NCBI GenBank assembly: GCA_037039925.1
Contig: JAXRKP010001183.1
Span: 1-64,000, forward strand
Source: Doris montereyensis
Lineage: Eukaryota > Mollusca > Gastropoda > Nudibranchia > Dorididae
Reading direction: 5' to 3'
Length of the DNA stretch: 64,000 nt
Below, one piece after another: positions 36,340 through 48,888 of the stretch; within the stretch, counting starts at the first letter, position 1, and the number at the start of each line of letters is the position of its first letter. The position numbers and the translations under genes are program-made. The notes beneath the pieces are model-generated. The model ran no database searches and was not told where the DNA came from. It saw only the letters and a list, made by a program, of their open reading frames with translations.

Positions 36340-37811
36340 TTTATAGAGAGAAGCACTTTTATCGCATTGCTGATTACAAAACAAGAAAATCTTTATGATC
36401 TATGCGCTTGATCTTAATTGCATGGTCTATGAAAAAGTCGTGTCTATTCCTGTACTGTTCATGTTTGATTAGATTTCAACCCAGTGTTAGGTATTCACTG
36501 ATTTTACTCAATGTTTTGTTCTCATGCTGTAATCCTTCTCGACATGATATTGCTTTAGTGTTTGTTATCTCCTTTTATTTTTACAGGAGATAGACAGTAA
36601 GAAACTGTTAAGTCTGAGACAGCGACTATTAAACTTATATTTTTTAATAAAATCATTGTTGACATTCGAACATTACAACAAGTCATCTGCCTTCCTTATT
36701 GTCATTATATAGCTGTGTGTTTGGAACGTGAAAGAGGCTATGCGACAATAAGAAAAGTTCATAAGATCAGTTTTCAATATTTCTACAACAAAGACAATTA
36801 TGGCCTCTCTTTTATGAAAAGGAATAAAAACAGTATGAGGAAATTTCATCCATCAATTACCAATTTTATTGACAACCAATTTATGTATCTTAGTATCATC
36901 TAATTTTCGGTTTTTAAAATGACATTCTTAAAAATGTGTGTGCATGTTTCTGCATTAATGCTACATCTATAATTCTGGATCTCAAGACACAACAAAATAA
37001 TTAATAAATACATACATATAACTTTGAGCACAATTTTTCCAACAACAAACTTGTACCATCTGATGCTGTTGATGTATCCTCTTGCTCTTCACTTTCTTTG
37101 CCAGCAATATCAAAATCCTCCAAGTCCTTTCAAACCAAGATAATTCCTCTCTCTCTTTTTCTTCGAGCATTTTTTTGCCCGCTTGCCCTTACCAACACTG
37201 CATTTAGATACGACAACAACAAAATATCTGAATAACTGGTCTGAGTATTAGTTGGATAAACAAAACATCTGCATGATAAGTCACTTCATGACTTTGTGAT
37301 AGTGCTAGTTCATGACATGATGATAACAGATATGTTAGTTTCAAGAAAAAATACATCCTGCCATGAATATCATTGCCATTATAAAACATCTACCAAGTAG
37401 TTTTAAGGATGATGGAACTATTTGCAGACAATGCGTATAAAATGTGAGTAACTTGGACTGCCTAAGTTAACAAGCGTCTTGAAAAACCCCTCAATAAAGT
37501 ACAGAATAACTTTAATTCTTGTATAAAAACATATAGCATAATATATTATAAAATATGCACTTATCCAAATTTGATACATTTTCGATAAAACAATTACAGA
37601 AATGAAATACAGTCATTTTGTGCATTTAGATATATAAAGAAGACAATAAACAAAGTGAGGAGAAAGACAAATCTGTAGCGACGTCAGTAATGACTAAAAG
37701 ATGCACACAAAAAGAAATATAAAAAGAAAGAATAAAAAAGAAAAAGGGAAATTCAGTATGTAAGGTGGCAGAATAAAAAAGGCATTGAGGGACAATTTTT
37801 TTTTAGTTCGT
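36340..37811. other. No gene recognised
   Basis: AT-rich; short open frames on both strands without a recognisable domain. Confidence 0.35.
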
Positions 37812-37910
37812 TGAAATTTACCCTGTGATCACAAGAAGATTAAAGATAATTGACAGAAGGAAAGGAAAGAAGTAGGACCTACTGGTAGCACTTGCCAAAT
37901 GCCCATGAGA
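37812..37910 (-). repeat. Dispersed CACCCTGAGATCAC repeat, minus copy
   Basis: TTGAAATTTACCCTGTGATC, AAGGAAAGAAGTAGGACCTA and CTGGTAGCACTTGCC match the minus-strand consensus. A sister copy lies 315 bp to the right in the same orientation. Confidence 0.65.
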
Positions 37911-38126
37911 GACCAACAAGGAAGAAAATATTGAAAAACAGTAAATGAAAACTAGAATTGCAATGAAATTAAATGCAAGAAAATTTTTAAAAGTTGCCTG
38001 GCTAGTAATAGCGTAGCACCTGTTGAATGGAGGAACAGGGAAATTTAATTTGACTTATTTACATCAATTAAATCAAACCATTCTCTTCTCTGTTCTTCAT
38101 AAGGTTTAAAGATTTGTTTAGTTTCC

Positions 38127-38248
38127 TTGAAATTTACCCTGTGGTGATCTCAAGATGAATTAAGAGGAAACAGCAAGATGAAAGATAAGTGAAAGAATGA
38201 AAGGAAAGAAATAGGACCTAACAGCAACACTTGCCAAATGCCCGCAGG
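38127..38248 (-). repeat. Dispersed CACCCTGAGATCAC repeat, minus copy
   Basis: TTGAAATTTACCCTGTGGTG, ATCTCAAGATGAATTAAGAG, CAGCAAGATGAAAGATAAGT and ACTTGCCAAATGCCCGC. It directly abuts copy A of the 1-kb element. Confidence 0.75.
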
Positions 38249-38384
38249 TTTAGGGGGACATGGATTGGTGAGTTTGTTACCACAATGGCGAATTTCTGTT
38301 CTATACATATTCAGGTAGAACAATCATTTTTCCACAAATTTATGGCAGAAAAATGTCCATTTGATATATAATAATTTTTTTTCC

Positions 38385-38435
38385 AAAATATTTTGGAGGT
38401 GAGAGTATTACCTACTCTCACCTCCAAAATATTTT
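38385..38435. repeat. Perfect hairpin, 23-bp arms and 5-nt loop
   Basis: The arm AAAATATTTTGGAGGTGAGA plus GTA at 38385-38407 is followed by loop TTACC (38408-38412) and the exact reverse complement at 38413-38435. Copy B of the same element reads TTTTGTAGGTGATTG here, without the second arm. Confidence 0.95.
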
Positions 38436-38874
38436 CGAAGAAAAGTCACATTTTTTACGTCAATTACTCTATCACTAACTGAGAATATGGTACTGAAACC
38501 CATATAATGTGGCACTAAATGGCAACACTAGTTTCGCTTTGCTGCTGAGAACACACTTGCCAATCAGGCTTAGTGCTGAGTAACGTAAGAGGTGTAGGGC
38601 AAGTGTTGCCAGTCGGATTGTTTGTAAACATGCGGACAAGTATAGAAGTAGTGGAATAACCCCCTCCCCCCAAAAAAACACAACCCAAAACAACTGGTCA
38701 TTTTAACGTCTGTATTTACAACAGTGCACATCTAAACCTAGATTTACAACCTCTTACATTAGTAACAATGTCAGAAACTGTCAAAAGTAAGGGGGCTGTA
38801 CAAAAAAGGGCAGCCTATCAGAAGTGTCCTGTTTTGTGTTATTGCATTTCCCCTGAAATGTAGATTTTTCACAC

Positions 38875-38875
<1 letters not shown>

Positions 38876-38938
<63 letters not shown>

Positions 38939-38981
38939 TATATTATATATATCCATATATATATATATATATATATATATT
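38876..38981. repeat. (TA)n microsatellite
   Basis: Alternating TA from 38879 to about 38931, then interrupted by TACA and CCA and continuing to 38981. Fully self-complementary. Confidence 0.97.
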
Positions 38982-39335
38982 TTAAATTCATAAAAAAACA
39001 AACTACCCATCAAGATATCTAAAAAAACAACCTGATGCCACTCTTTAGACACTGAATGGAAAATATGATCTGCACAGGTTTTGAATGACCTTTTCATAAT
39101 CAAGCGAGGTGATAGATTTAGAAAATTGGGTCAAAATCCAAGATGGTGGCGCGAGGAGATATATTTAGAAAATTGGGTCAAAATCCAAGATGGTGGCCAT
39201 TTACATGACAAACAAGGATGCTACAAACTTGTCAACGATATAACTAGATTTTGACGGGTTGCTATATATATATATACTAAAAGGAAAAACCCAAACTCAA
39301 AAGCAAACAAAATCTCTTCTGGGGAGGAGGAGGAG

Positions 39336-40384
39336 GGTGGGGGTGGTACCTAGATTGGCAAGTTTGGGACCAAAATGTTGATTTTCTGTTCTTTATATAT
39401 TTGGGTAGAACAATCATTTATCTACAAGTTTATGGCAAAAAAATGTCCATATGACGTACAATTTTTTTCTTACACAATATTTTGTAGGTGATTGTAGGTA
39501 AAAACAGTCAAAATTTTGACGTAAATTACCCTAACACTGACTAAGAAGATGGCACTGAAAACATGCATAACCTTCCAGCTATCAAAAACATAACGCCACA
39601 TCTGGGTACATGGTCTATCAACACACTGCCCTCATCGATTTTGCCTAGCATGAGTGATGTAAGAGGTGAAAGTCAAATGTTTGGGCGATAACTTTGTAAA
39701 CATGAGCACAAAGAAACTGGTCATTATGATCACATCTAAACCTAGATTTATAATCCTTTTTAAATTAGTAACAATGTCAGAGACTATCAAAAGAGTTTGG
39801 GCTGCTACAAGACGGGCAATCCGTCTGAACTGCTTTTTTGTGTTACTTTCTTTGATTTCTTTGTTCGCTTTTTTTCTCGAAATATGTAGTTTTCCCTTTA
39901 AATTTCTGTCTCCTCCGTCATTTACGAATCGATTTGTATAATATATGGCACACAGGTTCCTCTCGTCAATGTCAATAGAATGACATCATTTTTTTAAATG
40001 CATCTTGTAAACTTTTTTAGAAAATATTTTTTTGGGTAATAAAAATGCCATTTTTGCATATAAACGATATATGTTATTTTCAAAAATTCATTAAAAATCC
40101 AAAACATCTAAAAAACCTGACAACATTCTTTAGATATTAAATGGAAAAAATGATAGCACAAGTTTTGAGTGATTTTATTCATAACTAAGTGAGGAGAAAG
40201 ATTTAGAAAATTGGGTCAAAATCCAAGATGGCAAGTGTTTCCTTGGCAACTAAGGACGCTACAAACTTTACAATGATATAGGATGACTATATTTTGACAT
40301 TTATTCATATATATATATTAAAAGCAAAAACCCTAATTCAAGAGCAAAGAAAAATCACTTCAGGACCCTCCCCCCCCCCCCCAT
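39336..40384 (+). repeat. About 1-kb dispersed element, copy B
   Basis: The best-preserved forward copy: TGGCAAGTTTGGGACC near the left end, then GGTAGAACAATCATTTATCT, CATCTAAACCTAGATTTATA, ATTAGTAACAATGTCAGAGA, AGGTTCCTCTCGTCAATGTC, TTTAGAAAATTGGGTCAAAA and finally AAAATCACTTCAGGACC plus a run of C. It is tandem to copy A with about 15 bp between. No coding domain is seen; the 91-codon frame at 39666 has no known motif. Confidence 0.8.
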
Positions 40385-41988
40385 AAAGAATTAAATTTAA
40401 TTAAACCTGAACTCCAGAGATCAGCCAAAAAAAGAGGCTCATACACCTGAAATTCTTGATGTTACCTTGTTCTGCTTTGGCTCCAACAACTGATTTCTTA
40501 AGGCGACTGCATGATTGAGAAAAATTGACAATCAGCAAAGTCTCTGAGGCTGACATCTTAAAAGGAACAGAAAGTAAATTATGATATAGTATGCCATCAA
40601 ATCTTGATCTCCACAGACATGTCTAATAATAAAAAACAGTCATACTGAGCTAGGAAATGCTCTACGCATACTGTATGTCATGGGAATACAATGGAATGAA
40701 TTCTGTGAACGTGACGAATAAAGTACATGATGTCATTGCATATTCTCAAAGAAAATATTCCTTGAAAAAAGGAAAAAGAGCTGAAGTTGCGATAAAGTGA
40801 GTGGTCTTTAATGAGGTATAAAGTGCATAATCTTACTTCTACTTTCATTGAAAATATTCCTTGTTTGAACTTAAATCAATAGATGGTTAAGAACGAAAGC
40901 ATAGATCAATGAGGAGTTTAGCTCCTCCCACAGAACACTTTTAGTGTTCTGTGGCTCCTCCTGCCAATCTGTCCCATGATGCATTGCACAATTTCCAAGA
41001 TCGGTGTAACTCTTTTGCATGGCTGGTTTTTACTAGTGCTATTCATTGTATACTGACAACAGAAGATGTATGCGCTAACTTTAACACTTAAATGTTATCG
41101 ATCTTAACATGTGAATCAACATATATGACTAGATTTATTTAGATATAATACATCATAAAATTGGGGAAAATAGGTGCAGTGGCATCTTCGTGACATTCTA
41201 TGCGTGTCATTTCATGACTTATTCTTGCCAGTGTCAGCCGGGAGAGTAGAACGCTAGATCTACTTATTCTAAAGTGCTTGCATTTTCACTCTTTCAAACT
41301 TTGGTAATCTATATTGCCCAAGTCTGACTATCTTGTGTTGCCATAGAATCTAATTAATAATTGAGATTTTTATATCACTCTTATAAATAAATAGGTTGTA
41401 TCTCCCTGTGTCTAGGTATATTTATATTAGGTTCTAGTTCTTCTGTCAAATTTAACGAGTTGAAAACAATAGGACACGAAAAAAAGGGGAATAAATTTGA
41501 ATGTAGTACATGGTTCGAAAACCCGTACCTCTTAGTTTCTTCTGCTCGCCAATTAGGTCACGTTGACCAAGTTTAGCTACCGGTCAGACGGCAAACGCAA
41601 GCCTTACCTGTCGGCGTTGCGGAAATACCTATTGAAGGATCATATTATATTGTTCTTTTTTCACCATATTTATTAGTCTGAATGTCATGCGTGTGGTCAC
41701 CAAGTGTGAGCTGAGTACTTTTCCCTTGTGCCCAAAAATTATACCCAAGACATCGTTCATTATTACGCAAGAAGAGTTCAAAGTTGGTCTAGGAAAATTG
41801 AAATTAATAGCGGACGATATGAATTTAAACTTCAAAATCTCGAAAACCGAACTTGCAATAATTACCAAACTAGCAGAAACTTATCTCACTACATTTGTAA
41901 ACCTGATGACGAAAACACATTGGAGGTTTCATTTGAAATGATGAAGCTAGCCCTGTTTAACTAAAAAGCACTGCGATATAAGCCCTTA
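40385..41988. other. No gene recognised; small hairpin inside
   Basis: It includes the hairpin at 40928-40954. Open frames at 41629-41964 are open in three phases, with no recognisable domain. Confidence 0.35.
40928..40954. repeat. Perfect hairpin, 12-bp arms and 3-nt loop
   Basis: CCACAGAACACT, loop TTT, AGTGTTCTGTGG. The hairpin is flanked by GCTCCTC on both sides (40921 and 40955). No long T-run follows, so a terminator role is not implied. Confidence 0.9.
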
Positions 41989-43639
<1,651 letters not shown>

Positions 43640-44690
43640 TTCAGGTCTGGATACTCCTGTGAGACACAACTACTCATCACAACAAATGATTTATTATTTA
43701 CTCCAAGCACAGAATGCGGGTGCTCAAGTTGACGTGGGAATGCTTGACTTTTCCAAGGCTTTTGATACAGTCCCTCAAAATAAACTCCTGCACAAATTGT
43801 ACAAATATGGCATCCGAGGACCCTTACAAACACGGCTGACAAATTTCTTAACAAAGTGAAAAATGACAGCAGTACTGGAAGGAACATCATTAGAAGACGT
43901 CCCTGTAACATCAGGTGTCCCACAAAGCACAGTCCTATGCCCTCTCCTGTTCCTATGTCATATAAATGATCTACCTGAAAGAGTAACATCCCAGGTGCGA
44001 TTATTTGTGGATGACTGTCTAATAGTATCCAGTCAAATCAAGATCATGTCATCTTACAAGATCTAAACTCTCTAGAAAAATGGGCCAGCCACTGGAGTAT
44101 GCGTTTCAAAGCCAAAAAATTACACATTTTGAGCATAAAGAAGAAATTTAGTCACAAATACCAGCTAAACAACACAATATAAGAAGAAATCAAGAAAAAT
44201 ACCTATCTTGGAATAATAATATCTGAGGGACATCAAAAGGCTAGAGTGAATCCAAAGACAGGGAGTTCGTTTTATCACTGGAGATTATAGCTCTTGAACA
44301 CCAGGCTGCATTACACAAATTCTTCAGGATCAAAACCTCCTGACCTCAAAGATCGAAGAAAACAGCTCAGACTAGCCTTCATGTTCAAAATTGTCACAAG
44401 AATGATTCCATCAATTCTCCCAGTGAAATTCTTTATCCCAAAACGTCCCATGCCCATCATCAAACCACGAAAATTTGAAGACCACATAACAAATAACATA
44501 ATTAAGCCCTACTTTACAAACTACACACATTGCTATACAATACCACCTTCACATACAAACCACAGAAACTCTTTCTTCAGATGTACCATCATTGACTGGA
44601 ATCGCCTCGATGAACATACCATCAACTCAACATCGATAAAAAATTTCAGAGAAAGACTGTTACGTCTATAAACTATCGGTTGTAATTACG
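43640..44690 (+). mobile_element. LINE fragment, jockey/CR1-like RT palm to C-terminus (group 3)
   Basis: The plus strand encodes VGMLDFSKAFDTVPQNKLLH, YKYGIRGPLQTRLTNFLTK, then after a stop [25 protein letters not shown] and [11 protein letters not shown] (FVDD at 44004-44015, the catalytic box). Around 44075 comes LEKWASHWSMRFKAKK-like sequence and near 44205 TYLGIIIS. An internal deletion follows, then a 125-codon open frame (44294-44671) with DRRKQLRLAFMFKIV, NSFFRCTIIDWNRLDEH and SIKNFRERLL, the conserved tail of this group. GVPQS instead of GVPQG and the internal deletion show decay. Confidence 0.8.
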
Positions 44691-46711
44691 CCAATAACTG
44701 GCTTCTACAACGTACTATTCAGATTCAGAGATTTTTTTAATGACAAATAACCTTGAGAAAAAAAAGCCTTGAAAGAAAAGGGCAGCAACTTTATCTAGCA
44801 ACAAAAACTTTGAGGAAAATGTTAAAGATTGCACTCAACAGAATGCTTTTTTTTATTAGTATACAAGTTTCTTTCCTACAACCAAGATCTATTTTTCATT
44901 TTCTCTAGCATTATTCTATAAGTGATTCCATTTAAATACAAAAGAAATATGTCTGTAAAAAAATTGAGCACACTATAATAAGCTGAAATATTCACACATA
45001 ATGTTACTTTAAATTTAACTCACAGACATTATAGGTCTGGTTTGACAGCCAATAAATGAATGTATTGCACAATATGGGGAATATAAATAGGCCTAAAGGA
45101 AATTATATAAAAGGAAGAAGGAAAGTATAAAAAAAGAAATGAAAAAGGAAAAGAATTTCACAACACACGGTAATAGAACATTTAAAAAAGAAATTAAAAT
45201 CAAAACAGAAATATTGTAATAGACCTAGGTGTAGATATCTTGATCTACATTTCCAAATGTGTCATCAGATTTTTTCTTTCTTGGCACATTTATTACAAGG
45301 CTAGACACTTTGTAAGATCCTGTAAAACTTGTGTGTGGGGATCATAAATGGGTACTAATGGAGACTCTTTTCATATGGACAGCAAAACAGTGGGGGCAAT
45401 ATGAAGATAGAATCATAATATCGGTAAGCATTAGATCTATCTTGATTCTAGATCTAAGTTAATGCAGATGAAAGAAAAAACAAAAAAACAATTGCATTTA
45501 TATTTAGAATAGATCTAAGATCTAGATCTAGATTATCTATATAAAGCAAGGGGTAGGACTTCCATGATCGGGCTACCTTTTTTTTTTCCTTTTCGCTGGT
45601 GACTTTAATTCAAAATGCTCTGAGTTCCATTTTGCTTATACTGTCAGAAATATTTGAAACTGACCTGATGAAGACACGAGTTCTTGTCTTTTCCGTCCTT
45701 TTCTGCCATCTCGAGGCATGGTTTGAATCTATCAGGAAAAAAAACATTAGACTTAGAATCTGCATACAATCACATAATAGGGCTTCATACGAGCGCGTTT
45801 GAGTAAAATGACGTTGAAAAACTAGATTTCTGCTCATCAATTCTAGATCTAGATCTAGAGCTATTTTCTATCCATGATAGATATATCTAGATCTAGATAT
45901 AATATGTGTAGTTTCGCCACAGCCAAAGGTTGACCACCAACTATCACGCAGATCTAGTCTAGATAAATGCTTTCAATGTCCAGATAATAGAAAATGAGAT
46001 AACAACAAAAAGCACCCTTCCAGGAGCTGAGAGTATTAAAGTTATTTTCACGTGGCCTTGGTCATGAAAAGATGATGCTCAAATGTTATATTAACTACTT
46101 GCGAGCCAAAATATTCATGGCGATTGCACAAAAATTAATGTGATTGCCATTATATTTCCTTCGATCATTAGTTAAGAACTCCATGCCGGGTTGTCTCGCA
46201 GCGACACGAGTTCACGGACTTGGAGGCAGGTAGATCTAGGTCGACTTGATCAGTCATTTGGAAAAGACGACGCCCCTCCTCTCAAATGAAGAAAAGGTTT
46301 TTGGAGTTGTCTACCCTGCTAGAGCATTGTGGGTATGACACACTTTCCTTAGGGAAAATGGCCTCCCTTGACGGAGATTACGGAAGACTGTTTTGGATAT
46401 TATTCACAAATAATACATTCTTGTTGACGTGATCTTGGATTTTAATCAACCATGGCCATCATATGACTTTTCAATATTTCTGATCATCGTAATCACTCTA
46501 AATGATGTGTGGCACTATAGATATGCGCCGGTTTGATGATACCGGTCATAGCGGTTCAATGCTTATGTGAGATCATCATGAGCCAACCGCTAAAATTACA
46601 ATATTAGGACTGTGATAGGGACGAAAAAATTATATTCACTCTTTGTATTAAGAGAGTATACATTAAATTAAGTCTAATAAGAGGCTCAAGCTTATTTCAA
46701 AACCAGTCAAT
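44691..46711. other. Upstream region of liprin-alpha exon; rich in TCTAGATC
   Basis: No coding exon is recognised. TCTAGATC/AGATCTAG motifs cluster at 45431-45545 and 45842-46240. Any promoter and 5' UTR of liprin-alpha may lie here or further left; a possible acceptor (TTATTTCAAAACCAG) ends 5 bp before the ATG at 46712. Confidence 0.4.
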
Positions 46712-46950
46712 ATGATGTGCGATGTGATGCCAACCATCTCCGAAGATGGGTCTAATGATCGTGAGTCTCAGGGCTCTGGCGATGATGCGAACTTTGAGCA
46801 ATTGATGGTAAATATGCTCGATGAACGGGATAAATTAGTTGAAACTTTGCGAGAAAGGCAAGACGCTCTTGAATTGGCTGAAGCTAAGCTTCTGAATCCA
46901 ATAAGGATCGGGAGATGATGCAAAAACAACTGCAACAAACGACACCTCAG
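46712..46950 (+). CDS. Liprin-alpha: Liprin-alpha (PPFIA family), first coding exon, with apparent 1-base frameshift
   Basis: Liprin-alpha is a presynaptic active-zone scaffold with N-terminal coiled coils and C-terminal SAM domains. It binds LAR-type receptor phosphatases, RIM and kinesin KIF1A. The exon starts MMCDVMPTISED, then an acidic SGDDANFEQLMV stretch and NMLDERDKLVETLRERQDAL, the highly conserved family N-terminus. The frame then shifts: one base appears missing near 46894, since the next frame gives DREMMQKQLQQTTPQ up to the donor CAG|GTATGT at 46950/46951, where family members also have an exon end (…LPQ). As read, translation would stop at 46916-46918. The first of two adjacent ATGs is chosen as start because the family begins MMC. 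The deletion may be an assembly error or a real null. Confidence 0.93.
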
Positions 46951-47763
<813 letters not shown>

Positions 47764-48762
47764 ACTGCCCCCTCTCTTTCTCTTGCTCTTTTTCTTTTTT
47801 TCTTCAGAGTTATTTGTAATGTAAAATATGCCATTCTAACTCTGCAGCATTATGTTTGTCATTATTTGACACATATTTGCATCCATTCTGTATGAAAGAA
47901 GTATTTATTCTATAGGTAGGTCAAAATTATTCCTTACAATCTGTTGTTTCCTCTTCGAATCTAATTGAGTTTTGGATTAATTTTCAGTTTTAACCCATCC
48001 CCATTATAAATATTTTTTCGGGTATAGCTATAATAGAGCTCGTTGTGTTGAAGAGAATTATCTTACCATCAAAAAAAAAGTATGAAATTTAAGAAAATGT
48101 TATTCTAAAACAGTGAAAAAGAAAGAAGTATATATGTGATGAAAACCAAAATAAAATCTGCTTGTTAAATTTGTTATCAGTCTCTCTGATTTTGGAACCA
48201 AATATGATCAGCAACCTAGTTTTCCGGTTGCTCATTGTTGTGATTTGTTTTTACTTGTTTTGAGATCAATTTTTTCTTGGGGTGGCTTGCATTTTATTTT
48301 GTTTTGTTTCTGGCATCAATAGATGTTTTTCTATGGCAATTTTATCACTATTACACCTCAATATGTTACATCTATCACAATCATAATGTAGTAAATCCAA
48401 TTAGCTTTCAATTGATGTATAACATGAGGGCATTTGCTTGATAAATCTTTCTTGTATGAATATTTTAAAATTTCAACTCAGTTAAAAATATAACTTCTTC
48501 GGGATTCACACTGACATGGCGGTTGAGTTGAAATGTAAAACAAGTGTTTGTCTTTTGTCTCACCCAACATTTGAAATGAATCATTCCTTTTCAATTCTGA
48601 TTCTAGATCTAGAGATATCTGTTCTTGTAGTAATACTAGGTAATAAGATTTGGTCCAGATCTATTTATTATAGTCATAAAACCACATGAGATAGAGGGTA
48701 TGTCTAGATCTGGATCAACACAATGGTTAGATCGGTGGATTCATCACTACTTGTTGACTGAT
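47764..48762. other. Intron sequence, no feature recognised
   Basis: AT-rich, with TCTAGATC motifs near 48602 and 48702. Nothing else is supported. Confidence 0.4.
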
Positions 48763-48888
48763 TTAGATTATCATCTCCTGACACAAATCACTGGCATCAA
48801 CCTTCCTGACATCTATTATTTCATCCATAAGGTCACTAGCCTGTGTTACATCAAACAGATGAGGTTGCTTTGACTGTCTCTCAGCCAT
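48763..48888 (-). CDS. Candidate short ORF, 41 codons
   Basis: On the minus strand an ATG at 48888 in a purine-rich context (GAGAGATGG) opens MAERQSKQPHLFDVTQ and continues ASDLMDEIIDVRKVDASDL to TAA at 48763. The charged, balanced composition looks more protein-like than its AT-rich surroundings. It lies antisense inside the liprin-alpha intron. It could be the first exon of another gene, a retained fragment or chance. I recognise no family. Confidence 0.25.
   Translation of the reverse strand: MAERQSKQPHLFDVTQASDLMDEIIDVRKVDASDLCQEMII

Larger units (their letters stand above)
38247..39320 (+). repeat. About 1-kb dispersed element, copy A
   Basis: It shares landmarks with copies B and C: TTTCTGTTCT, GTAGAACAATCATTTTTCCAC, TTTATGGCAGAAAAATGTCC, ATCTAAACCTAGATTTACAA, ATTAGTAACAATGTCAGAAA, TTTAGAAAATTGGGTCAAAA and TCCAAGATGG (the last two duplicated in tandem at 39117 and 39166). 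The central part has been replaced or expanded by a (TA)n tract. It also holds a perfect hairpin at 38385-38435 that copy B lacks. Confidence 0.8.

Noticed and set aside
36102..36398. 98-codon frame as a small gene
   Set aside because: It runs across the right terminal inverted repeat of the 35528-36337 element and has no known motif.
41629..41964. Exon candidate with three overlapping open phases
   Set aside because: No phase shows a recognisable domain, and no convincing acceptor and donor pair bounds it.
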